Assembly: GCF_002858745.1 (NCBI RefSeq)
Contig: NZ_PJRO01000001.1
Coordinates: 620,001 to 684,000 of the forward strand
DNA length: 64,000 nucleotides
Direction: 5' to 3'
From: Mesorhizobium loti
GTDB taxonomy: Bacteria > Pseudomonadota > Alphaproteobacteria > Rhizobiales > Rhizobiaceae
The position numbers were made by a program, and so were the translations under genes. Positions 1-7,501 of the stretch are shown here, one piece after another; within the stretch, counting starts at the first letter, position 1, and each line of letters opens with the position of its first letter. A model generated the notes under the pieces. It ran no database searches. It saw only the letters and a program-made list of their open reading frames with translations, and was not told the origin of the DNA.

Positions 1-1479
1 GGCTTCGGCGATGAAGTCGGCGGCCCGCTTCTTGCGCTTGGAACGGCGCACCAGCCGATCACCCAGAATGTCCTGTTCGGCTACAACGACCAGTGCATCG
101 GTCTCGAAGCCGGTTTCCAGCGGCAGAACGGCCAGACCCGCTTCGCCCGGCGCCAGCTTTGCCGCCTCGGCCAGTGACGCGACTTGCTTGATGTTGCCGA
201 GATGATGCTCGGCCAGGATCTGACCGAGCCGGTCGAGCGAGCCTTCAGTCCAGCCGGCGATGACGACCCGGCGCTTGGCGGCGCGCTCTTCGGCGATGTG
301 TTTCACCGCGACGTCGAAGACATTGGCGTTGGGATCGGCGCGTTCCTCGGCAAAGGAGCGGCCGGCACGCGAACCGGCATGGAAGACCTTGCGGCCGCCG
401 GCATCCGGTGCATCAAACGGCGTGAGTTCGATCTGCTCGCGCTCTCCTGTCGCCGCCTTCACATCGTCTGGTGCCAGATACATCAATGCCGGCGCCACCG
501 GCTTGTAGGGCACCGCATCCTTGAGCGCCGCGTCGGCCTGTTTGCGCCGTGCCTCGTAGTGGTCGAGGATGAGCTCGTGCCGCTCGGCCAGCGCTTCTTG
601 TGCCAGATGATCAAACACCACCGGGGCGTCCGGCAGATAGTCGAACACCGTTTCCAGCCGCTCGTAGAAGAAGGGGAGCCAGTGTTCCATTCCGGCGAAA
701 CGACGCCCTTCGGAGACCGCTGCATAAAGTCCATCGTCGCGTGACGGTGCACCGAAAGCCTCGATGTAGGAGCGACGGAATCGGCTGATGGTTTCGGGCG
801 TCAACGCCACTTCGCTCATCGCCTGCAATGTCATCGACTTGCGCTGGCCAGTGGTGCGCTGGCTGGCGACATCGAAACTGCGGATCGATTCCAGCGTGTC
901 TCCAAAGAAGTCGAGGCGCAGCCCCTCGCTCCAGCCGGGCGCATAAAGATCGAGGATGCCGCCACGTACGGCGAACTCGCCGACATCGCGCACGGTCGGC
1001 ACGCGTTCGAAGCCGGAATTCTCCAGCTGCGAAATCAGCTTGTTCATGTCGACCTGATTGCCGGGCCTGGCATGGAAGGTCTGGGCTTCCAGCAATTCGG
1101 CAGGCGGCATGCGCTGCAGCAACGCATTGACGGTGGTCAGCACAATGGCACGGTGCGGCTTCCTGGCCAGCACGACCATCGCCGCCGCCGCATCAAGCCG
1201 GCGCGCAGCCGCATCGGAGCCCGGCGAAACCCGATCGTAGGGCAGGCAGTCCCAGGCCGGCAGTTCCAGCACCGGCAGGCCAGGTGCGGCAAAGGCAAGC
1301 GCCTCGACGATGGCGGGCAGGCGCTGGCCGTCACGAGCGACGAACAGCAGTGGCCCGTCCGGCGCGATTTCCCTCGCCGCCTGCACCAGCGCGAAGGCTT
1401 CGAAGCCGTCGGCAACGCCATCGACGATATAGGAGGCGGCGCGACCCTTGGGCAGGCCGATTTTGGGTATCAGGCTCAT
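1..1479 (-). CDS. mfd: Transcription-repair coupling factor Mfd, N-terminal part (cut by window edge)
   Basis: Mfd is a DNA translocase that removes RNA polymerase stalled at lesions and recruits UvrA. The ATG at 1479 opens a frame that stays open to base 1, giving about 493 of the usual ~1,150-1,200 residues, so the translocase motor lies outside the window. The visible part is the UvrB-like N-terminal module: an early region around residues 45-75 with the short run PAWDCLPYDRVSP, then FERVPTVRDVGEFAVRGGI and ILDLYAPG around residues 165-190, as in UvrB and Mfd. The gene starts 7 bases after the sdhE stop, so the two are probably co-transcribed. The 3' end is missing only because of the window edge. 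Confidence 0.95.
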   Translation of the reverse strand, partial: MSLIPKIGLPKGRAASYIVDGVADGFEAFALVQAAREIAPDGPLLFVARDGQRLPAIVEALAFAAPGLPVLELPAWDCLPYDRVSPGSDAAARRLDAAAAMVVLARKPHRAIVLTTVNALLQRMPPAELLEAQTFHARPGNQVDMNKLISQLENSGFERVPTVRDVGEFAVRGGILDLYAPGWSEGLRLDFFGDTLESIRSFDVASQRTTGQRKSMTLQAMSEVALTPETISRFRRSYIEAFGAPSRDDGLYAAVSEGRRFAGMEHWLPFFYERLETVFDYLPDAPVVFDHLAQEALAERHELILDHYEARRKQADAALKDAVPYKPVAPALMYLAPDDVKAATGEREQIELTPFDAPDAGGRKVFHAGSRAGRSFAEERADPNANVFDVAVKHIAEERAAKRRVVIAGWTEGSLDRLGQILAEHHLGNIKQVASLAEAAKLAPGEAGLAVLPLETGFETDALVVVAEQDILGDRLVRRSKRKKRAADFIAEA

Positions 1480-1486
1480 GGTCGTT

Positions 1487-1789
1487 TCAGAATTCGAGCG
1501 TTTGGCGTGATGCCAGAATCTTGTGCAGGACCGGCAGGTCGATGTCGCCGGGAACCGGCTCGCCGCCGGTCAGCCAGGGCATCAGCACCGTGTCGGAGAT
1601 TTCGAGGAGCCTTTCATATTGGTCGATCTCGTCGGCGGTCAAGCCGGCGATCTCGCGCTCCGCGAAGTTGCCAAGGATGAGGTCCATCTCCTTCATGCCG
1701 CGATGCCAGGAGCGGAACAGGAGCTTCTTGCGGTGTGGGTCCAGTTCGTTGTTCGCCAGTCTTGCGTTCGATCGTGTCGTGGCGGTCAT
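1487..1789 (-). CDS. sdhE: Succinate dehydrogenase assembly factor SdhE (DUF339 family)
   Basis: SdhE is a small cytoplasmic protein that helps attach FAD covalently to the succinate dehydrogenase flavoprotein. The 100-residue product carries the family signature RGMKEMDLILGNFAE (the RGxxE motif) near residues 29-43, and its length is normal. The frame is open upstream to 1861, but that extension does not resemble the family, and the ATG at 1789 gives the expected N-terminus. It lies immediately ahead of mfd on the same strand. In related rhizobia recG usually faces this gene. Here the divergent side instead holds the RiPP-like locus starting at 1983. Confidence 0.9.
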   Translation of the reverse strand: MTATTRSNARLANNELDPHRKKLLFRSWHRGMKEMDLILGNFAEREIAGLTADEIDQYERLLEISDTVLMPWLTGGEPVPGDIDLPVLHKILASRQTLEF

Positions 1790-1893
1790 GGCGGTGGCAT
1801 CCCTCACTTGCACGGCGCATATAGCGTGGATAGGCGGCGGTGTCAGCCTGTTCGCGACCAAGGCCCACTCACGGCTCCGCCGCTGGTGTTCTC

Positions 1894-1915
1894 GACTGTG
1901 ATTGATCTCACAGTC
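1894..1915. promoter_or_regulatory. Perfect Crp/Fnr-type palindrome in the sdhE / RiPP-precursor intergenic region
   Basis: The core TGTGA-N6-TCACA spans 1897-1912 and matches the classical Crp half-site arrangement exactly. Symmetry extends to 8-base arms at 1894-1915. It is centred about 78 bases upstream of the precursor-peptide ATG at 1983 and about 115 bases from the divergent sdhE start, so it could act on either side. Which Crp/Fnr-family protein binds, if any, is inference. Confidence 0.55.
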
Positions 1916-1982
1916 GCACGCTCGGCTTCGTGCTCAGATTTCCGGTGCACTCAAGCACCTGGTCACATGAGGGAGCATGATT

Positions 1983-2237
1983 ATGGTCAAAGCAGTCACC
2001 AAAAGTCCCGTCAAGACCACTGCCGCCAGCCTGAAAAGCACCGATGTAAAGTTCGGCGACAGTTTTCTCAGCGATCCGTCGAAAGCCTTGAAAGCCAAGG
2101 GCCTGGTCATTTCAGATGCCGAGGCCGCCCGGCTCTCCCGCGAAGTCGCAAAGCTGAGAACGCGCCCCGGCGGCGCACTCACCGGCTCCGAGGCAGCGGA
2201 AACCGAAGTCACAGTTTCCGTCGGCGTCAAATTCTGA
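1983..2237 (+). CDS. Putative RiPP precursor peptide, 84 aa
   Basis: This small gene lies directly upstream of a radical SAM RiPP maturase and is probably its substrate. An ATG at 1977 is in frame, but the purine-rich site GAGGGAG (1969-1975) sits 7 bases from the ATG at 1983 and only 1 base from the earlier one, so 1983 is chosen. The peptide starts Lys/Thr/Ser-rich. Around residues 28-41 it has SFLSDPSKALKAKGL, which recalls the DPxxAL...G pattern of nitrile-hydratase-like RiPP leaders. A double glycine at 63-64 (TRPGG) is followed by a 20-residue tail ending EVTVSVGVKF, with alternating Val/Thr/Ser. The leader/core reading is inference and the family was not recognised by name. There are no Cys residues, so lanthionine or sactipeptide chemistry is unlikely. 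Confidence 0.65.
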   Translation: MVKAVTKSPVKTTAASLKSTDVKFGDSFLSDPSKALKAKGLVISDAEAARLSREVAKLRTRPGGALTGSEAAETEVTVSVGVKF

Positions 2238-2361
2238 CGACGACGGAAAGGTCGGCTGCGGTATACCGCCGTCGATCCGGCATGCGTTCATCGCGCAAAG
2301 CCCTCCGCGCCATGCGTACCGACGCGGAGGGAGTTTCCCCGACAACAAACAGAGGTGCACC

Positions 2362-4215
2362 ATGTTCGAGACGGGCTATGAAACAGCCGACATCCTTGTG
2401 GTCGTACCGCCTTTCGCGAGCCCGGATCGACCGGCTCTCGGTCCGCACGTGATTGCCGCGCGCGCAGCACAGGCCGGCTTCGAAGCCAGAGTGCTTTACG
2501 CCAACCTCTCATTCGCCAGCCGGATCGGCGTTCGTCGTTACCAGAAGCTCTGCGGAACCCCGACCGGACTGCTGATCGGAGAGCGGATCTTCGCGCGCGC
2601 CATGTTCGGAACCAAGGCGCATGGGCGCATGGAACCCGAAGTCGAATGCGCCATTGCAGCCGCGACCGCCCCATCAAGCGTCACGCTCGAGTGGCTCCAG
2701 CAAACCGCCAGGCAATGGGCCGACGATTTCTCCGCGGCACTGGCGGCGATGCCCGCAACCATTATCGGTTTCAGTACCGTCTTCGAACAGACTCTGGCTG
2801 CACTGTCCATCGCAAAACGAACCAAGAAAGCGGCGTCGGACAAGATACTTCTGCTTGGCGGCGCCAACGTCGACGGCGTCATGTCGGAAGGCATCCAGCC
2901 GCTGGCGGATTCGATCGATCATATCTTTTCCGGCGAGAGCGACGTTTCCTTTGTCGATTTCCTCACCAGCCTGCGTGGTTCAAAATCGGACAATGAGAAA
3001 ATCATCCGCGGCGAACCGCTCGAGGCCCTCGATGACTCGCCGATGCCCGATTATGACGACTACTTCGCGCAACTGGCGCAGACCGTAGCCAGCGATGTCC
3101 ATCCCGACGGTCTGCGTCCGGAAGAAATCTGGCTGCCTTACGAAACAAGCCGTGGCTGCTGGTGGGGTGCAAAGCAGCATTGCACCTTCTGCGGGCTGAA
3201 CGCCAACGGCATGCAGCATCGCCAGAAATCGGCGGAAAAGGCGTTCACCGAACTCAATGAGCTTGTTACGCGGCACAAGTCGACGAGGATCATGATGGTC
3301 GACAACATCATGCCGCACTCCTATTTCTCGACCCTGCTTCCCGAACTGGCGAAAGCCGAGAACAAGGTCGGCATCTTCTACGAACAGAAGGCCAATCTTT
3401 CGTTCCAGAAGATGAGGCTGCTAAAATCCGCCGGGGTCGAACGCATCCAGCCCGGCATCGAGTCGCTTGCCACCTCGGTGTTGAAACTGATGCGCAAGGG
3501 CAGCACGCTGAAGATCAACCTCGACTGCCTGCGCTTTGCACGTGCGCTTGGCATTGAAGCGGCCTGGAACCTGCTGACCGATTTTCCGGGCGACGAAGAC
3601 GCAGCCTATGAGGTGACAGCAGACCTGATTCCGTTGCTGCAGCACCTGCAGCCGCCGGTCGGGGTCGGCCAACTCAGCATCGAACGATTTAGCCCGTATT
3701 TCGACAGACAAGACGACTACAAGATCACCAACGTCCGGCCCATTCCGGCCTACAGCCTGGCGTTCCCGACGCTCGAACGAGCCGATGACATCGCCTACCA
3801 TTTCATCGGCGACTATGATTCCAGCCTTCGCCGCAGACCGGACCTGGCCCGCCGGCTGGGTGATGGTGTCGAGGCCTGGAAAGCTGCCTGGGCCCCGGAC
3901 CGCGTCATGCCTGTCCTGTGTGTGCTCGACCTGTCACCCGGTCGCTACTTGCTGGTCGATACGCGCGGATGCGCCCACGTGGACGCCGAAATCCTCAACG
4001 AGGCGACGATGTCGGCGTATCTTTCCGGCGTCGGCGAACAAGCAGTGCTCCGGCGCGCGCTCGATTGGGGCTACCTGCATGATGATTATGGATTGCTGCT
4101 GCCGCTGGCGACGGCAACGGAACATCTGCTGGAAAGATTCGAATCGCCACGCGGCCATACCGCCGTGTTCGAGCGGCAGGAGCCCGGCCCCGCAAGGGCC
4201 GTACCCCGTCGGTAA
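2362..4215 (+). CDS. RiPP maturation radical SAM enzyme, putative C-methyltransferase type
   Basis: The 617-residue enzyme probably modifies the peptide encoded just upstream. Residues 261-278 read ETSRGCWWGAKQHCTFCG. The three cysteines (266, 274, 277; C-x7-C-x2-C) hold the [4Fe-4S] cluster, and the GCWWG-KQHCTFCGLN block is the signature of 'RiPP maturation radical SAM protein 1' (TIGR03975-like). The N-terminal ~200 residues form a Rossmann-like region (ILVVVPPF, later ILLLGGANVDG) as in B12-binding radical SAM enzymes, which include C-methyltransferases. A conserved C-terminal domain follows. AGAGGTG at 2351-2357 is a good ribosome site. The gap from the precursor is 124 bases. There is no transporter, protease or immunity gene alongside. 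Family membership is firm; substrate and reaction are inference. Confidence 0.88.
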   Translation: MFETGYETADILVVVPPFASPDRPALGPHVIAARAAQAGFEARVLYANLSFASRIGVRRYQKLCGTPTGLLIGERIFARAMFGTKAHGRMEPEVECAIAAATAPSSVTLEWLQQTARQWADDFSAALAAMPATIIGFSTVFEQTLAALSIAKRTKKAASDKILLLGGANVDGVMSEGIQPLADSIDHIFSGESDVSFVDFLTSLRGSKSDNEKIIRGEPLEALDDSPMPDYDDYFAQLAQTVASDVHPDGLRPEEIWLPYETSRGCWWGAKQHCTFCGLNANGMQHRQKSAEKAFTELNELVTRHKSTRIMMVDNIMPHSYFSTLLPELAKAENKVGIFYEQKANLSFQKMRLLKSAGVERIQPGIESLATSVLKLMRKGSTLKINLDCLRFARALGIEAAWNLLTDFPGDEDAAYEVTADLIPLLQHLQPPVGVGQLSIERFSPYFDRQDDYKITNVRPIPAYSLAFPTLERADDIAYHFIGDYDSSLRRRPDLARRLGDGVEAWKAAWAPDRVMPVLCVLDLSPGRYLLVDTRGCAHVDAEILNEATMSAYLSGVGEQAVLRRALDWGYLHDDYGLLLPLATATEHLLERFESPRGHTAVFERQEPGPARAVPRR

Positions 4216-4227
4216 GGCTTGTTTTCA

Positions 4228-4437
4228 GTGCGTCCTTCGAGGCTCACCCACAAAAGACCGCGGCGTGCTTTCAGCCGATGTGCGGGCTCGCACCTCAGGA
4301 TGAGGGAGGTCGGTGCGGTTCCCAGTCTCTTTCAGAACGAGGAAGCCTTGCGCGACCGTCCTCATCCTGAGGTGCGAGACCGCACTGTGGCTGGAGGCAT
4401 TGCGTAGTCTTTTGCGGGCGAGCCTCGAAGGACGCAC
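4228..4437. repeat. Nested inverted-repeat element (rhizobial intergenic palindrome)
   Basis: Outer arms 4228-4249 and 4416-4437 are 22-base inverted copies with one mismatch (GTGCGTCCTTCGAGGCTC core). Inner arms 4287-4305 and 4360-4378 are a perfect 19-base inverted pair (CTCGCACCTCAGGATGAGG). No coding potential is apparent inside. Sequences of this type recur between genes in Rhizobiales. It fills most of the 315-base gap between the radical SAM gene and recG, and may act as a transcription stop or mark an insertion boundary. Confidence 0.8.
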
Positions 4438-4476
4438 CAAAATCCTATCCGCCGCAACGGAGAGATAGCGACAACA

Positions 4477-4515
4477 GGAACCGGCCGCATATGCCTTGCA
4501 CATGCGGCCGGTTCC
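4477..4515. repeat. Strong hairpin just upstream of recG
   Basis: The arms GGAACCGGCCGCAT (4477-4490) and ATGCGGCCGGTTCC (4502-4515) are perfect 14-base inverted copies separated by 11 bases. No T-run follows on the plus strand, so a simple intrinsic terminator is unlikely. It lies 16 bases before the recG ATG and could affect the leader or be bound by a protein. Confidence 0.6.
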
Positions 4516-4530
4516 GCGCTTATTGCGGGC

Positions 4531-6639
4531 ATGCGCCCTTCCCTGCTCGATCCGCTTTTCTCCCCCATCACGACGCTCGCAGGCGTCGGATCGAAAGTCG
4601 CCCTGTTGATCGAACGGGTTCTGCCGGTGGACCTCGGCGACCGGCAAGCGCGCGCAGGCGATCTTCTGTTCGTACTGCCCAATTCAGTCATCGACCGCCG
4701 CAATCGCCCAGGCATCGCCCATGCCACCGAGGGCGCGATTGTCACGCTGGAGGTTCGCATTGATCGCCACCAGCCGCCGCCACGCGGCAACAAGTCGGTG
4801 CCTTACAGGGTCTATGCGCATGACGACACCGGCGAGATCACGCTGACCTTTTTCCACGCCCATGCCAGCTATCTCGAAAAGGCAATGCCCGAGGGCGAGC
4901 AGGTGGTGGTTTCGGGGCGCATGGAATGGTTCAACGGCCGGCCGAGCATGGTGCATCCCGACCATATCGTACTGGCAAGCGAAGCAGGCAATCTGCCGCT
5001 GGTCGAGCCGGTCTACCCGCTCACCGCCGGCCTGTCCTCCAAGGTGCTGCGCCGTGCCATCGGCCAGGCGCTGGGGCGTGTGCCCGCCTTGCTGGAGTGG
5101 CAGGACGCCGCGTTCATGCGGCGTCATACCTTCCCGTCATTTGCGGCAGCACTGGAGCGGGTGCACAACCCGGAAAATCCGGTCGACGCGCAGCCGGAAA
5201 GTGCTGCCTGGCGCCGGCTTGCCTATGACGAATTCCTTGCAGACCAGGTATCCCTAGCGCTGGTACGCTCGCGCATCCGCAAGCTGTCAGGCAGACCGCT
5301 CGACGGCGACGGCCGGATCATCGAACGGCTGCGCACCGCTCTGCCCTATTCGCTGACCGGATCGCAGGAAACGGCACTCGCCGAGATCCTCACCGATCTT
5401 GCAACGCCGGAACGCATGCTGCGGCTACTGCAGGGCGATGTCGGCTCCGGCAAAACGGTGGTGGCACTGCTGGCCATGGCGCGCGCAGTCGAGGCAGGCG
5501 GCCAGGCAGCGCTCATGGCGCCGACCGAAATCCTGGCGCGCCAGCATCTTGCCACCATCGCACCACTGGCCGAGAAAGCCGGGCTGAAGACAGCCATCCT
5601 CACCGGCCGCGAAAAGGGACGAGAGCGAACCGAGACCTTGGCCAGACTTGCCGACGGCTCGATCGACATCGTGATCGGCACGCATGCCCTGTTCCAGGAG
5701 ACAGTGTCGTTCCAGAACCTGGTCTTTGCGGTGATCGATGAACAGCACCGTTTCGGTGTGCACCAGCGGCTGGCCATCACCGCCAAGGGTGACGCCCCCG
5801 ATATGCTGGTGATGACGGCGACACCGATCCCGCGCACGCTGGTGCTGACCGCCTTCGGCGACATGGACGTTTCGAAACTCACCGAAAAACCAGCGGGACG
5901 GCAGCCGATCCGCACCGTCACCCTGCCGCTGGAACGGCTGGACGAGCTGGTTGGCCGCATTCGCGACGCGGTTGCGGAAGGCCAGAAAATCTACTGGATC
6001 TGCCCGCTGGTGGAGGAATCCGAAGAGATCAAGCTGATGTCGGCTGAAGATCGCTTTGCCTCTCTCAAGCCGGTGTTCGGCAACCGGCTCGGGCTGGTGC
6101 ATGGTCGCATGAAAGGCGCCGAGAAGGACGAGGCCATGCGTGCCTTCAAGGAGGGCGAAACCCGCGTGCTGATCGCCACCACGGTCATCGAAGTGGGCGT
6201 CGATGTGCCGGACGCCACCATCATGGTGATCGAACACGCCGAGCGCTTTGGTCTTGCACAGTTGCACCAGTTGCGCGGCCGCGTCGGACGCGGCTCGAAA
6301 CCGTCGAGCTGCGTGCTGCTCTACAAGGACCCGCTCGGCGAGACGGCGAAACGGCGGCTCTCGGTGATGCGCGAGACCGAGGACGGCTTCGTCATCGCCG
6401 AAGAAGACCTCAAACTGCGCGGCGAAGGCGAGCTTCTCGGCACGCGTCAATCGGGCACGCCGGGTTTCCAGGTGGCGCGCATCGATGCTCATGCCGACAT
6501 GCTGGAGGCCGCGCGCGACGACGCGAGGCTGATTCTATCGCGCGATCCCGAACTGCAGGACGAGCGCGGCGAGGCGCTGAGGCTGCTGCTCTATTTGTTC
6601 GGGCGCGACGAGGCGGTGCGGCTCTTGCGTGCCGGCTGA
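4531..6639 (+). CDS. recG: ATP-dependent DNA helicase RecG
   Basis: RecG is a superfamily 2 translocase that remodels stalled replication forks and Holliday junctions. The 702 residues are family length. An N-terminal wedge/OB region covers roughly residues 1-200. The motor carries Walker A GDVGSGKT (302-309), the DEQHR box (403-407), a TATPIPRTL motif III and a QLRGRVGRG motif VI. The ATG at 4531 gives the usual MRPSLLDPLF start. Its 3' end overlaps the convergent DUF502 gene by 49 bases. In related genomes recG sits next to sdhE-mfd; here about 2.7 kb containing the RiPP locus separates them. Confidence 0.97.
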   Translation: MRPSLLDPLFSPITTLAGVGSKVALLIERVLPVDLGDRQARAGDLLFVLPNSVIDRRNRPGIAHATEGAIVTLEVRIDRHQPPPRGNKSVPYRVYAHDDTGEITLTFFHAHASYLEKAMPEGEQVVVSGRMEWFNGRPSMVHPDHIVLASEAGNLPLVEPVYPLTAGLSSKVLRRAIGQALGRVPALLEWQDAAFMRRHTFPSFAAALERVHNPENPVDAQPESAAWRRLAYDEFLADQVSLALVRSRIRKLSGRPLDGDGRIIERLRTALPYSLTGSQETALAEILTDLATPERMLRLLQGDVGSGKTVVALLAMARAVEAGGQAALMAPTEILARQHLATIAPLAEKAGLKTAILTGREKGRERTETLARLADGSIDIVIGTHALFQETVSFQNLVFAVIDEQHRFGVHQRLAITAKGDAPDMLVMTATPIPRTLVLTAFGDMDVSKLTEKPAGRQPIRTVTLPLERLDELVGRIRDAVAEGQKIYWICPLVEESEEIKLMSAEDRFASLKPVFGNRLGLVHGRMKGAEKDEAMRAFKEGETRVLIATTVIEVGVDVPDATIMVIEHAERFGLAQLHQLRGRVGRGSKPSSCVLLYKDPLGETAKRRLSVMRETEDGFVIAEEDLKLRGEGELLGTRQSGTPGFQVARIDAHADMLEAARDDARLILSRDPELQDERGEALRLLLYLFGRDEAVRLLRAG

Positions 6640-7343
6640 GGCAAGGTGCCGGCCGGCGGATTGCCGAGGTCGATCAGCCGTCCATCCGGTCCCTTGACCT
6701 TTTTCCTGGGGTCCGGCGCAACGAGGCCGGCCGAGACGATGAGGCGTGCGCCTTCCTCGATGGTCATGTCTAGCATGACGATCTCGGATTTGCGGACATA
6801 CATCAGGAAACCGGTGGTCGGGTTCGGTGTACAGGGCATGAAGACACCGATCAGCTGATCGCCCTCGACATCGAGTTTCTCGTTGATCTCGGTGTGCTTT
6901 TCGCCGGCGACGAAGACCAGCGACCAGACGTCCTTGCGCGGATATTCGACCAGGCCGACCTCCCGGAACATCTCGCTCTTGTTCGAGAGCACGGTCTCGA
7001 AGATCTGCTTCAGCGAACCATAAATGCCGCGGACCAGCGGCATGCGCCCGAGCAGGCGTTCACCGAAGGTGACGATGGCACGGCCGACAATGTTGGCGGC
7101 AAGGAAGCCGATCAGCGTGATCAGTACCAGCGCAACGATGAGCCCGAAACCCGGGACCGGGACCGGCAGGTAGGTATCGGGATTGTAGCGTGCCGGGATG
7201 TAGGGTTTGACCCAGGAATCGACCCAGCCAACGAACGACCAGGCAATGTAAGCGGTGATCGCCAACGGCGCGCAAACAACAAATCCGGCGAGGAAATAAT
7301 TCCTCAGCCGGGTGATCGCTGATGTCTTCGGTGTGTCCGACAT
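6591..7343 (-). CDS. DUF502 family inner-membrane protein
   Basis: A 250-residue membrane protein of unknown function, widespread in proteobacteria. It has two N-terminal transmembrane segments (about residues 13-35 and 60-85), then the conserved DUF502 domain with RMPLVRGIYGSLKQI and MPCTPNPTTGFLMYV. The C-terminal tail is Pro/Lys-rich and cytoplasmic. The ATG at 7343 (MSDTPKTS) is preferred; an in-frame GTG at 7385 would add 14 residues. It converges on recG and overlaps its end by 49 bases, a common arrangement for this pair in rhizobia. Confidence 0.88.
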   Translation of the reverse strand: MSDTPKTSAITRLRNYFLAGFVVCAPLAITAYIAWSFVGWVDSWVKPYIPARYNPDTYLPVPVPGFGLIVALVLITLIGFLAANIVGRAIVTFGERLLGRMPLVRGIYGSLKQIFETVLSNKSEMFREVGLVEYPRKDVWSLVFVAGEKHTEINEKLDVEGDQLIGVFMPCTPNPTTGFLMYVRKSEIVMLDMTIEEGARLIVSAGLVAPDPRKKVKGPDGRLIDLGNPPAGTLPQPARKSRTASSRPNK

Positions 7344-7435
7344 TCCGTGCTCGGGATTGCCATGCTCTAGGATTGTGCGCTGCACCTACCTTAGAGCATC
7401 AACACGAATGGGCGACAATCTGACTCTCTGCTGGA

Positions 7436-7480
7436 GCATGATCTTTTCCGAAAACCGGTTCCCACTTTTCGGGATCATGC
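7436..7480. repeat. Rhizobial palindromic element
   Basis: An imperfect palindrome opening with GCATGATC (7437-7444), closing with GATCATGC (7473-7480) and containing TTTTCCGAAAACCGG. It belongs to the same general class as the tandem pair at 27135-27247. It lies between glmS and the DUF502 gene. Confidence 0.75.
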
Positions 7481-7501
7481 CCTGTCGCGACAGCCTGGCC
7501 G

